NCBI GenBank assembly: GCA_946479335.1
Contig: CAMLFP010000004.1
Coordinates: 1 to 47,289, forward strand
Source of the DNA: an uncultured Archangium sp.
Lineage (GTDB): Bacteria > Myxococcota > Myxococcia > Myxococcales > Myxococcaceae
Direction of reading: 5' to 3'
Length of the DNA: 47,289 nt
The position numbers and the translations under genes are program-made. Positions 19,551-27,473 of this stretch are shown one piece after another (within the stretch, counting starts at the first letter, position 1; each line of letters begins with the position of its first letter). The notes beneath the pieces are model-generated. The model was not told where the DNA came from. It saw nothing but the letters and a program-made list of their open reading frames with translations, and searched no databases.

Positions 19551-21095
19551 TTAGTGACGGAAGTGACGGGTACCGGTGAAGACCATCGCGATGCCGTGCT
19601 CGTCGGCGGCGGCGATCACCTCTGCATCCCTGACCGACCCACCGGGCTGCACCACGCACCCGGCACCTGCGGCGACCAACGCGTCGAGCCCATCGCGGAA
19701 AGGGAAGAATGCGTCTGAAGCCACGGCACTCCCTTGGAGACGCGCGCCGCCGCGCATCGCCGCAATCTTCACCGAATCAACCCGGCTTGTCTGCCCTCCA
19801 CCCTGCGCCAGCAGCTCGGTGGGCGTGGCGAAGACGATTGCGTTTGACTTGACGTGCTTGCACACCTTCCACGCGAAGCGCATCGCCGCGAGCTCGTCGG
19901 CGGTGGGCTGGCGCTTGGTGACGACCTTCCACTCCGTCTCCGGCTCCACGGCGTCGCGGTCCATCAACAGCAGGCCGCCTGACACGCTGCGCGCGTCGAG
20001 CTGGGCGCGGGGCTTCGCGGCGCTCGACGCGAGCGCTTCGCCAGCCGAGAGCAGCCGCAGGTTCTTCTTGCCGGCGAGGATCTCGCGCGCGCCCGCCGAA
20101 TACGACGGCGCGATGACGGCCTCGAGGAACGTCTCGGCCAGCGCCTTCGCCGTCGCCTCGTCGACCTCGCGGTTCAACGCGATGATGCCGCCGAAGGCCG
20201 AGGTCTCGTCGATGGCGCGCGCGCGCCGGTACGCCTGCTCCAGCACCGCGTCGGTCGCCACGCCGCAGGGCGTGTTGTGCTTGATGACCACCGCGGCCGG
20301 CGTGGTCGCGAACTCGAGCACCAGGCCCAGCGCCGCGTCGAGATCGAGGAGGTTGTTGTACGAGAGCTCCTTGCCCTGCAGCACCTCGCTGAAGCTCACC
20401 GTCGGCTCGGAGGGCGCGCGGTACTCGCGGTAGAACGCCGCGCGCTGGTGCGGGTTCTCGCCGTAGCGCAGGCCCTGCGCCTTCTTGAACGGCAGCGACA
20501 GCTCCTCGGGGAAGGGCTCGCCCTCCTGCTCCGAGAGCCACGCGGCGATCGCGGCGTCGTACGCGGCGGTGTGCGCGAAGGCCTTCTTCTGCAGCTGCCG
20601 GCGTGTCTTCTCGCTCACCGCGTGGGTCCCCTCGAGCTCCTCCAACACCGACCCGTAGTCATCGGGATCGACCACGATGGTCACGTGCGCGGCGTTCTTC
20701 GCCGAAGCGCGCACCATCGCCGGCCCACCGATGTCGATCTGCTCGATGGTCTCGTCTCGCGTCGCGCCCTTCGCCACCGTCTCGCGGAACGGGTACAGGT
20801 TCACCGCGACCAGCGAGATGGCCTCGATGCCGTGCTCCGCCAGCTCCTTCGCGTCACTCTCCAGCGTCGGCCGCCCGAGGATGCCGCCGTGGATCTTCGG
20901 GTGCAGCGTCTTCACGCGCCCGCCGAGGATCTCCGGGCTGCCCGTGTGCGCCGAGACCTTCCGCGCCGGCACACCCGCGGCCTTCAGCGCGTCGAGCGTC
21001 CCGCCCGTGGAGAGGAGGGTGAAGCCACAGCGGACGAGCCCTTGCGCGAAGGGCACCAGTCCACGTTTGTCGGACACAGAGAGCAGAGCCAGCAT
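19551..21095 (-). CDS. purH: AICAR formyltransferase / IMP cyclohydrolase
   Basis: The 514-residue bifunctional enzyme carries out the last two steps of IMP synthesis. The cyclohydrolase (MGS-like) domain is N-terminal ([44 protein letters not shown]). The AICAR transformylase domain follows ([50 protein letters not shown]). The ATG at 21095 gives the normal family length; a TTG further upstream would place the promoter inside the gene. The promoter at 21103-21131 ends 7 bases before this ATG, so the transcript is probably leaderless. It heads a five-gene operon running to lptG. Confidence 0.97.
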   Translation of the reverse strand: MLALLSVSDKRGLVPFAQGLVRCGFTLLSTGGTLDALKAAGVPARKVSAHTGSPEILGGRVKTLHPKIHGGILGRPTLESDAKELAEHGIEAISLVAVNLYPFRETVAKGATRDETIEQIDIGGPAMVRASAKNAAHVTIVVDPDDYGSVLEELEGTHAVSEKTRRQLQKKAFAHTAAYDAAIAAWLSEQEGEPFPEELSLPFKKAQGLRYGENPHQRAAFYREYRAPSEPTVSFSEVLQGKELSYNNLLDLDAALGLVLEFATTPAAVVIKHNTPCGVATDAVLEQAYRRARAIDETSAFGGIIALNREVDEATAKALAETFLEAVIAPSYSAGAREILAGKKNLRLLSAGEALASSAAKPRAQLDARSVSGGLLLMDRDAVEPETEWKVVTKRQPTADELAAMRFAWKVCKHVKSNAIVFATPTELLAQGGGQTSRVDSVKIAAMRGGARLQGSAVASDAFFPFRDGLDALVAAGAGCVVQPGGSVRDAEVIAAADEHGIAMVFTGTRHFRH

Positions 21096-21102
21096 CGGCA
21101 GC

Positions 21103-21131
21103 GAGGTAGCAATCGCGTCTGGAGGGGTCAA
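21103..21131 (-). promoter_or_regulatory. Leaderless promoter of the purH operon
   Basis: On the minus strand TTGACC (21131-21126), a 17-base spacer, and TACCTC (21108-21103) form a well-spaced sigma-70 promoter. Seven bases separate the -10 from the ATG at 21095, so transcription would begin at the start codon. No Shine-Dalgarno sequence is present, which agrees with leaderless translation. Confidence 0.55.
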
Positions 21132-21186
21132 CGAACGCGAGCGTCACGGCGGGCAGGCGGCGCCTGTCTACTTCCGACGGCAATTT

Positions 21187-21669
<483 letters not shown>

Positions 21670-21699
21670 GTTTTTCCCCTCCAGGAAAAAGACTGCGGT

Positions 21700-22215
21700 T
21701 CAAACAGCGACAGGTGACGTGGGAACGCGGGCGGTCAGCCCGCTCCCGAAATGGCTCAGCTCCGACAACAGCTGGCGTGACTGCACACGCAACGCGCGGA
21801 GCCGGCTGACGAGCTCCTTCTTCTTCTCTCCGGCGAGCGGCCGGTTCTCCAGCTGCCGCTCATAGCCGTCGAACAACAAGCCCAGCTCGTGGTTCGCGAG
21901 GTCGAGGTGCTGCGTGAGCCCCACGAAGCTGCCCTTGATGGCCTCGATGGTCTCGCCCTGCGCCATCATCTGCTTGATGAGGTTCAAGCGGCGCACCGCT
22001 GACGCCGGGTAGAGCCCCTGGCTCCCCTGGTGCTTGCCCTTCTTGCCGACGCGCTTGCTGCGCGGGAGCAACCCCGCCTGCACGTACTTGCGGAAGGTGC
22101 CCTCGGTCAGCCGCACGCCGCGGTCGTTGAACAACCCCACCAGCTTCGCGGCCGTCAGGCCGTGCGGGTGCTCCTGCTCGATTCGCTCGATGTCTTCAGC
22201 TCTCAAGAGCTCCAC
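21700..22215 (-). CDS. MerR-family-like transcription regulator
   Basis: The 171-residue protein starts with a winged-helix MerR-type domain (about 1-90: [58 protein letters not shown]). It continues into a long helical segment (about 95-160) likely to form a dimerisation coiled coil. The usual short C-terminal ligand domain with metal-binding cysteines is missing, so no ligand can be suggested. The start is GTG at 22215 with GAGGGG 9 bases upstream. The promoter is well defined, and an imperfect palindrome at its start site suggests autoregulation. It is co-transcribed with the sigma-region-4-like gene and divergent from nnrS. Confidence 0.82.
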   Translation of the reverse strand: MELLRAEDIERIEQEHPHGLTAAKLVGLFNDRGVRLTEGTFRKYVQAGLLPRSKRVGKKGKHQGSQGLYPASAVRRLNLIKQMMAQGETIEAIKGSFVGLTQHLDLANHELGLLFDGYERQLENRPLAGEKKKELVSRLRALRVQSRQLLSELSHFGSGLTARVPTSPVAV

Positions 22216-22236
22216 GAATCAATCCCCTCGAAAACT

Positions 22237-22252
22237 GCCTACTCAGTGAGGC
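22237..22252. promoter_or_regulatory. Possible autoregulatory operator at the MerR-type gene
   Basis: GCCTACTCAGTGAGGC is an imperfect palindrome (arms GCCT-ACT and its complement, one bulged base). It covers the predicted start of the MerR-type gene's transcript (about 22250). Position suggests feedback repression; the binding protein is not shown by sequence. Confidence 0.35.
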
Positions 22253-22256
22253 CGCG

Positions 22257-22286
22257 TGAATAGCAGCTACTGAAAAGGCATGTCAA
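22257..22286 (-). promoter_or_regulatory. Promoter of the MerR-type / sigma-region-4 operon
   Basis: On the minus strand a perfect TTGACA (22286-22281), an 18-base spacer, and TATTCA (22262-22257) preceded by TGC (extended -10) form a plausible sigma-70 promoter. The predicted leader is about 35 bases and contains the GAGGGG Shine-Dalgarno sequence of the gene at 22215. Confidence 0.6.
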
Positions 22287-22302
22287 CGGGGGTCGCGACA
22301 TT

Positions 22303-22316
22303 TTGATCGCGATCGG
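22303..22316. promoter_or_regulatory. FNR/NnrR-like half-conserved site
   Basis: TTGATCGCGATCGG matches the FNR/DNR/NnrR consensus TTGAT-N4-ATCAA at eight of ten defined positions, failing only in the last two. Such sites commonly control NO-response genes, which fits nnrS downstream. It is far from that start (about 260 bases), and the core GATCGCGATC is itself a palindrome that may arise by chance. Confidence 0.3.
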
Positions 22317-22475
22317 CGCAGGCCTCCGAGTGAACGGGCGACGACCGTCTGAAAACGCGACAGGCACCGCGATCAGCCGGCCTGGGCGCAGACAGGCGCG
22401 ACCGGCGGCCGATCACCAGCGCCGCGCAACCGATCGAAACCATGGGTACTTCCGGCCTCTTCGTGATCGCCGCGC

Positions 22476-22504
22476 GTGTTTCGAAATGGAATGGTGCGAA
22501 ACAC
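22476..22504. promoter_or_regulatory. 8-13-8 inverted repeat upstream of nnrS
   Basis: GTGTTTCG (22476-22483) and CGAAACAC (22497-22504) are perfect inverted copies 13 bases apart, 70 bases before the nnrS ATG. The position suits an operator for a dimeric regulator. Nothing identifies the regulator. Confidence 0.4.
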
Positions 22505-22573
22505 CGCAGCCCCTGATCGCCGTCCTGCTCCCCGGGGAAGCGACGTGGCATGAACGATGAATGAGCACCCAGA

Positions 22574-23734
22574 ATGGAACCTGAGCGCCCTTCGTGGGCT
22601 GGCCACCCCCTGTGGCTGGTGGGCTTCCGCCCGTTCTTCCCGCTGGCGTGCGTGGCGGCGGTGCTGTCGCCGGTGGCGTGGGTCGGCGTGCGGGCCGGGC
22701 TGTGGCGCGGGCCGGTGGGCCTCGACGCGCTCCAGTGGCACGCGCACGAGATGTTCTACGGCTTCGGCTTCGCGGTGGTGGCGGGCTTCCTCCTCACCGC
22801 CACCAAGAACTGGGTGAAGATGCGCGGGCACTACGGGCTGACGCTGCAGGTGCTGGTGGCGGCGTGGCTGCTGGAGCGGGTCAGCCTGTGGTTCGGCGGC
22901 GCGTGGCCTCCGGCGCTGCGGGAGCTGACGCGCTTCGCCTTCGGCGCGGGCCTGCTGCTGGCCATCGGGTGGACGTTGCTGCGCGCGAAGGTGACGGGCC
23001 CCTACCGCGGCAACGCGGTGTTCCTGGTGGCGCTGGGGGCGGCGCTGGCCGCGCGCGCGCTGCTGCTGAGCCCCGCGCACTTCGCCGAGGGCCGCGAGCT
23101 GTCGCTGGCGTTCTTCCGGGTGCTCTTCGTGGTGATGCTGGAGCGCACGCTGGTGCAGTTCATGAAAGCCACCTTCAACGTCGAGGTGTGGCGCGTGCCG
23201 GTGGTGGACGTGGGCGTGAAGGCGCTGGCGGTGGCGCTGCTGGCCGCGCCGTGGCTCCCGCCGATGGTGGCCGACGCGCTGCGGGTGACGCTGGCCCTGC
23301 TCTTCGGGCTGCGCCTCGTCGCGTGGCGGGCCGACCTCGCGCTGCGGCGGCTGGATCTCGCGGTGATGTACCTGGGCGGGTGGGCGCTGTGCGCGGAGCT
23401 GCTGCTGACGACGGCGGGCGGAGCGTGGGTGGGCGCGCTCCCGCTGCACGTCTTCACCTTCGGCACCATGGGTCTCATCATCCCCGCGATGCTGCTGCGC
23501 ATCGCGCGGGGCCACACCGGCCGGCCGGTGCGCTTCGACGCGCTCGATCGCGCGGTGCTGTGGGTGATGCTGGCGGCCTTCGGGGCGCGCCTCGTCGCGC
23601 CGCAGCTGGCTCCCGCGCAGTACGGCGCGTGGCTGTGGGTCGCTGCGGGGCTGTGGGCGCTGGGCTTCACGGTGACCGGCGCGCGCATCACGCCGCTGCT
23701 GCTCGCCCCGCGCGTCGACGGGAAGGAGCACTGA
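22574..23734 (+). CDS. nnrS: NnrS family membrane protein
   Basis: The 386-residue polytopic protein (about 12 helices) carries the NnrS signature WHAHEMFYGFGFAVVAGFLL near 50-70 and a GHTGRP loop near 310. NnrS is a haem- and copper-containing inner-membrane protein that lowers nitric oxide stress, known from denitrifiers and NO-exposed bacteria. The ATG at 22574 begins the conserved domain; an ATG at 22557 is in another frame. Only one base separates it from ctaA, so the two are co-transcribed. A second, related membrane protein lies in the nitrite locus at 36354. Confidence 0.92.
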   Translation: MEPERPSWAGHPLWLVGFRPFFPLACVAAVLSPVAWVGVRAGLWRGPVGLDALQWHAHEMFYGFGFAVVAGFLLTATKNWVKMRGHYGLTLQVLVAAWLLERVSLWFGGAWPPALRELTRFAFGAGLLLAIGWTLLRAKVTGPYRGNAVFLVALGAALAARALLLSPAHFAEGRELSLAFFRVLFVVMLERTLVQFMKATFNVEVWRVPVVDVGVKALAVALLAAPWLPPMVADALRVTLALLFGLRLVAWRADLALRRLDLAVMYLGGWALCAELLLTTAGGAWVGALPLHVFTFGTMGLIIPAMLLRIARGHTGRPVRFDALDRAVLWVMLAAFGARLVAPQLAPAQYGAWLWVAAGLWALGFTVTGARITPLLLAPRVDGKEH

Positions 23735-23735
23735 G

Positions 23736-24650
23736 GTGGCGGTGCGACGATGGCTGCTCCTGCTCGCCGCGGGCGTGGTGGTGCAGATCGCGCTGGGCGG
23801 CGTCACCCGGCTGACCGACTCCGGGCTCTCCATCACCGAGTGGAAGCCGCTGCTGGGCGTGGTGCCGCCGCGCAGCGACGCGGAGTGGGCGGAGGCCTTC
23901 GCGAAGTACCAGCAGCTCCCGCAGTACCGGCAGCTCAAGTCGCACCTCACCGCGCACGACTTCCGGTGGATCTACTTCTGGGAGTGGCTGCACCGGCTCT
24001 GGGGCCGCCTGCTGGGCATCGCCTTCGTGGGGCCGGCGATCTTCTTCTGGCGCCGGGGAGCGCTGCGCGGCCGCGCGCTGGCGGGCCTGCTGACGCTGGG
24101 CCTGGCGCAGGGCGCGCTGGGGTGGTTCATGGTGATGAGCGGCCTGCAAGACCGGCTCTACGTGAGCCACTGGCGCCTCGCCGCGCACTTCCTCCTCGCG
24201 CTGGGGTTGCTGGCGGCGCTGCTGACGCTGGCCCTCGGGCCTCCGCGCGCGCCGCGGCCGCTGATCGCGCTGGTGGTGCTGCAGCTCGCGCTGGGGGCGC
24301 TGACCGCCGGGCTCAAGGCCGCGCCGTACGCGCCGACGTGGCCCACGCTCAACGGCGCGTGGCTGCCGCCGGAGTGGTCGCTCGACGCGCCGCTGCCGGT
24401 GCAGTTCTTCCACCGCACGCTGGGGCTGGTGGTGCTGGCCGCTGTCACCGCGTGGTGGTGGCGGCGCCGGGCGCACGGAGTGCTGCTGCTGACCTGGGCG
24501 CAGGTGGCGCTGGGCGTGGCGGTGCTGCTCAACGCGCCGTACGCGGAGCGGCTCGTGGTGCTGGGCGTCGCGCACCAGGTGCTGGGCACCCTGCTCTTCG
24601 TGGCGCTGCTGTGGAGCTCAGGTCCCCGCGCGGCTCCACGCGATGGCTGA
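23736..24650 (+). CDS. ctaA: Haem A synthase (CtaA/Cox15)
   Basis: The 304-residue, eight-helix enzyme oxidises the C8 methyl of haem O to make haem A for aa3-type oxidases. Conserved histidines are visible at H86 (WEWLHRLWGR) and in SHWRLAAHF, FFHRTLG and VAHQVLG. The extracytoplasmic loop with TRLTDSGLSITEWKP is typical. The start is GTG at 23736 with AAGGAG 8 bases upstream, inside the nnrS end. The 3' end overlaps the convergent LOG gene by 33 bases. Coupling to nnrS suggests a shared response of respiration to NO, but this is inference. Confidence 0.94.
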   Translation: MAVRRWLLLLAAGVVVQIALGGVTRLTDSGLSITEWKPLLGVVPPRSDAEWAEAFAKYQQLPQYRQLKSHLTAHDFRWIYFWEWLHRLWGRLLGIAFVGPAIFFWRRGALRGRALAGLLTLGLAQGALGWFMVMSGLQDRLYVSHWRLAAHFLLALGLLAALLTLALGPPRAPRPLIALVVLQLALGALTAGLKAAPYAPTWPTLNGAWLPPEWSLDAPLPVQFFHRTLGLVVLAAVTAWWWRRRAHGVLLLTWAQVALGVAVLLNAPYAERLVVLGVAHQVLGTLLFVALLWSSGPRAAPRDG

Positions 24651-25202
24651 CGGCGGCGGCTCGTGCGTCAGCAACGCGTCGACCAGCGCCTCGGGCTCGC
24701 CGCGCGACACCAGCGCCGTCTCCAGCACCCGGGGGATGAAGCCGATCTCCAGCCCGCGCTGCACCCAGTCGATGATCGGCGCGTAGTAGCCGTCGAGGTT
24801 CAACAGGCCGATGGGCTTGCGGTGCAGGCCGACCTGCGCCTGCGTCAGCACGTCGAAGAGCTCGTCCATCGTGCCGAAGCCGCCGGGGAGCGCGATGAAG
24901 GCGTCGGCGCGCTCGGCCATCAGCGCCTTGCGCTCGTGCATGGTGTCGACGCGGATCGCCTCCGAGAGCTCGGGGTGCGCCCATTCTTGCCGCTCGAGCC
25001 CGGTGGGGATGACGCCCAGCACGTGGCGGCCGCCCTGCAGCACCGCCGACGCCACCGCGCCCATCAGCCCGTTCGCCGCGCCGCCGTACACGAGGTCCAA
25101 CCCGCGGGCGGCCATCGCGACACCCAGCTGCGAAGCGGCCTCCTTGAAGCGCGGGGAGTTGCCTTCTTTCGACCCACAATAGACGGCGATACGGCGAATC
25201 AC
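24618..25202 (-). CDS. LOG family protein (TIGR00730)
   Basis: The 194-residue Rossmann-like protein has the family signature PGGFGTMDE (106-114) with the preceding RK pair (91-92) and an N-terminal VYGGAANGLMG. The family includes cytokinin riboside 5'-monophosphate phosphoribohydrolases and general nucleoside-monophosphate glycosidases that release the base. In bacteria the physiological substrate is usually uncertain. The start is GTG at 25202, inside a GTGA overlap with the nadB stop, so it is translated from the nadB message. Confidence 0.92.
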   Translation of the reverse strand: MIRRIAVYCGSKEGNSPRFKEAASQLGVAMAARGLDLVYGGAANGLMGAVASAVLQGGRHVLGVIPTGLERQEWAHPELSEAIRVDTMHERKALMAERADAFIALPGGFGTMDELFDVLTQAQVGLHRKPIGLLNLDGYYAPIIDWVQRGLEIGFIPRVLETALVSRGEPEALVDALLTHEPPPSAIAWSRAGT

Positions 25203-26788
25203 GGCTCGCGCTGTAGCACGGTGTCGTGGAGCCAGTTGGCGTCGTCGGCGTTCGGGTAGTCGAGCGTGTAGTGGAGCCCGCGGCTCTCTTTTCTCCGCGT
25301 GGCGCACTCCACGATGAGGTGCGCGACGTCGGCGATGTTGCGCAGCTCGATGACGTCGCGGGTCACCTGGTAGTCCCAGTAGTACTGGCGGATCTCCTCG
25401 CGCAGCAGATCGAGGCGGCGCCGCGCGCGGGCGAGGCGTTTGTCGGTGCGCACGATGCCCACGAAGCTCCACATCAACCGGCGGATCTCGTCCCAGTTCT
25501 GGCTGACCATGCCGCGCTCGTCTGACGCGACGGCGTGGCCGGGGTCCCACTCGCGCGCGTCCGGCGTCGGCGCGGGGAGCGCCTTCACCTCTTCGGCGCA
25601 GGTCTTCACCGCGCGGTGGCCGAAGACCAGCCCCTCGAGCAGCGAGTTCGACGCCAGGCGGTTCGCGCCGTGCAACCCCGTGCAGCTGACTTCGCCGATG
25701 GCGTACAGGCCGGGCACCGAGCTGCGCCCCAGCGCGTCGGTCACCACGCCGCCGCACATGAAGTGCGCCGCGGGGACGACGGGGATGGGCTGCACCGCCA
25801 TATCGACGCCGAACTCCTTGCAGGTCGCGTAGATGTTGGGGAAGCGCTCCATCAGGTACGACTTCGGCAGGTGCGTCATGTCGAGGTTCACGCAGTCGTC
25901 GCCGGTGCGCTTGATCTCCGCGTCGATGGCGCGGGCCACGATGTCGCGCGGCGCGAGCTCCTGCCGGTCGTCGTAGCGCTTCATGAAGCGCTCACCGGTG
26001 GAGCGCAGCCGCAGCCGCCCGCCCTCGCCGCGCAGCGCCTCGGAGATGAGGAAGTTCTTCGCGTACGGGTGGTACAGGCTGGTGGGGTGGAACTGGTAGA
26101 ACTCCATGTTCGCGATCTTCGCGCCCGCCCGGTACGCCATCGCCACGCCGTCGCCGGTCGCGACATCGGGGTTCGAGGTGTAGAGGTACACCTTCCCCGC
26201 GCCGCCGGTGGCCAGCACCACCGCCTTGCTCAAGAACGACTCGACCTTGCCGTCGTCGCGCAGCACGTAGCAGCCGAACACCCGCCCCTGCCCGCGCGGC
26301 GCGGCGCGGTCGACGATGAGATCGATGGCCGTCGCGTCTTCAAAGAAGCGGATGTTCTTCGACTCGTCACACGCGGCGAGCAGCGCGCGCTCCACCTCGC
26401 GGCCGGTGATGTCGCCGGAGTGCACGATGCGCCGCTTGCTGTGGCCGCCCTCCTTGGTGAGATCGAAGTCGCCGTTGGTGCGGCGGTCGAACTCCGCGCC
26501 GAACTCCACCAGCGCGCGCAGCCGCTCCGGCGCTTCGCGCACGCAGATCTCGACGATCTCCCGCTTGTTGAGGTGCGCGCCCGCCACCATCGTGTCTTCG
26601 ACGTGACGCTCGAAGCTGTCTTCGGGTGAGAGCACCGCGGCGATGCCACCCTGCGCGTAGAGCGTGTTGCCCTCCGAGCGGCTGCGTTTGGTCAGCACGC
26701 CGACCTGCCCGTACCTGGAGGCCTCTACCGCGAAGCTCAAGCCCGCAACCCCGCCGCCCAGCACCAGAAAGTCGAAATGATGCGTCAT
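25199..26788 (-). CDS. nadB: L-aspartate oxidase
   Basis: The 529-residue flavoenzyme oxidises aspartate to iminoaspartate in NAD synthesis. The FAD-binding glycine motif is near the N-terminus (LVLGGGVAGLSFA), followed by SRSEGNTLYAQGGIAA, EFYQFHPTSLYHP, SEALRGEGGRL and the GLYAIGEVSCTGLHGANRLA stretch, all diagnostic of NadB over succinate dehydrogenase. The start ATG at 26788 is clear. nadA and nadC are not in the window; the LOG gene follows in the operon. It is divergent from the lytic transglycosylase gene. Confidence 0.97.
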   Translation of the reverse strand: MTHHFDFLVLGGGVAGLSFAVEASRYGQVGVLTKRSRSEGNTLYAQGGIAAVLSPEDSFERHVEDTMVAGAHLNKREIVEICVREAPERLRALVEFGAEFDRRTNGDFDLTKEGGHSKRRIVHSGDITGREVERALLAACDESKNIRFFEDATAIDLIVDRAAPRGQGRVFGCYVLRDDGKVESFLSKAVVLATGGAGKVYLYTSNPDVATGDGVAMAYRAGAKIANMEFYQFHPTSLYHPYAKNFLISEALRGEGGRLRLRSTGERFMKRYDDRQELAPRDIVARAIDAEIKRTGDDCVNLDMTHLPKSYLMERFPNIYATCKEFGVDMAVQPIPVVPAAHFMCGGVVTDALGRSSVPGLYAIGEVSCTGLHGANRLASNSLLEGLVFGHRAVKTCAEEVKALPAPTPDAREWDPGHAVASDERGMVSQNWDEIRRLMWSFVGIVRTDKRLARARRRLDLLREEIRQYYWDYQVTRDVIELRNIADVAHLIVECATRRKESRGLHYTLDYPNADDANWLHDTVLQREP

Positions 26789-26861
26789 GGCGGTTGTTTA
26801 ACAGTGCATCACTTCTTTGCGGGGTCTGTCGGTTCGGCGGTAGGTTCGCCCGGGAAAAACG

Positions 26862-27470
26862 ATGCGTCTGGCCTCACTCCTCACTCTCGGGCTCCTGATG
26901 CCCGGCGCCTCGTTCGCCGGCGGCATCTACAAGTACGTCGAGAAGGACGGCACCGTCGTCTACACGAACGTCCCGCCCTCGCGTGGCAAGTCGGCGCGCA
27001 AGGTCGAAGGCGAGTTCCGCCCCGCGCCCGCGCTCGAGGCCCCCGCGCGCATCACCCCGCGCACGAAGCTGACGCTCGAGGAGTTCGACGCGTACATCGA
27101 GGCCGCCGCCATCCGCTACAAGATGCCGGTGGCGCTGGTGAAGGCCGTGATGCACGCCGAGTCGGCCTTCGACCCCAACGCCATCTCCAACGTCGGCGCG
27201 TCGGGCCTGATGCAGCTGATGCCCGGCACCGCGCGCGAGATGTACGTGAAGGACATCTTCGACCCGAAGGACAACATCGAGGGCGGCACGCGGTACCTGC
27301 GCGTGCTGGCCAACGAGTTCAACGGCGACATGGTGAAGATGGTCGCGGCCTACAACGCGGGCCCCGACGCGGTGAGAAAGTACAACGGCCAGGTGCCGCC
27401 CTACCCTGAAACGCAGGCCTACGTGCGCAAGGTCATTGCGCTCTACTTCCAATACAAAGCGCAGAACTGA
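26862..27470 (+). CDS. Lytic murein transglycosylase (SLT family) with DUF4124
   Basis: The 202-residue exported enzyme has a signal peptide (to about residue 19), a short DUF4124 region (GIYKYVEKDGTVVYTNVPP) and a lysozyme-like SLT domain (about 75-200). The catalytic glutamate is E100 (MHAESAFDPNAIS), followed by GASGLMQLMPGTA and AAYNAGPDAVRKY. It would cleave the glycan strand of peptidoglycan with anhydro-muramic ends. Three bases separate it from the TPR/AIM24 gene, so the two are co-transcribed. TAGGTT at about 26841 might be its -10. Confidence 0.93.
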   Translation: MRLASLLTLGLLMPGASFAGGIYKYVEKDGTVVYTNVPPSRGKSARKVEGEFRPAPALEAPARITPRTKLTLEEFDAYIEAAAIRYKMPVALVKAVMHAESAFDPNAISNVGASGLMQLMPGTAREMYVKDIFDPKDNIEGGTRYLRVLANEFNGDMVKMVAAYNAGPDAVRKYNGQVPPYPETQAYVRKVIALYFQYKAQN

Positions 27471-27473
27471 AAC

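Larger units (their letters stand above)
22216..22573. other. Divergent regulatory region between the MerR-type gene and nnrS
   Basis: This 358-base gap has no gene I can support. It holds a good minus-strand promoter for the MerR-type operon (22257-22286) with an imperfect palindrome at its start (22237-22252), an FNR-like site (22303-22316), and an 8-13-8 inverted repeat (22476-22504) nearer to nnrS. I could not find a convincing sigma-70 or sigma-54 promoter for nnrS itself. Confidence 0.6.

Noticed and set aside
21132..21186. Terminator after the sigma-region-4-like gene
   Set aside because: A GC-rich inverted repeat (AGGCG/CGCCT) has almost no loop and no T tract follows.
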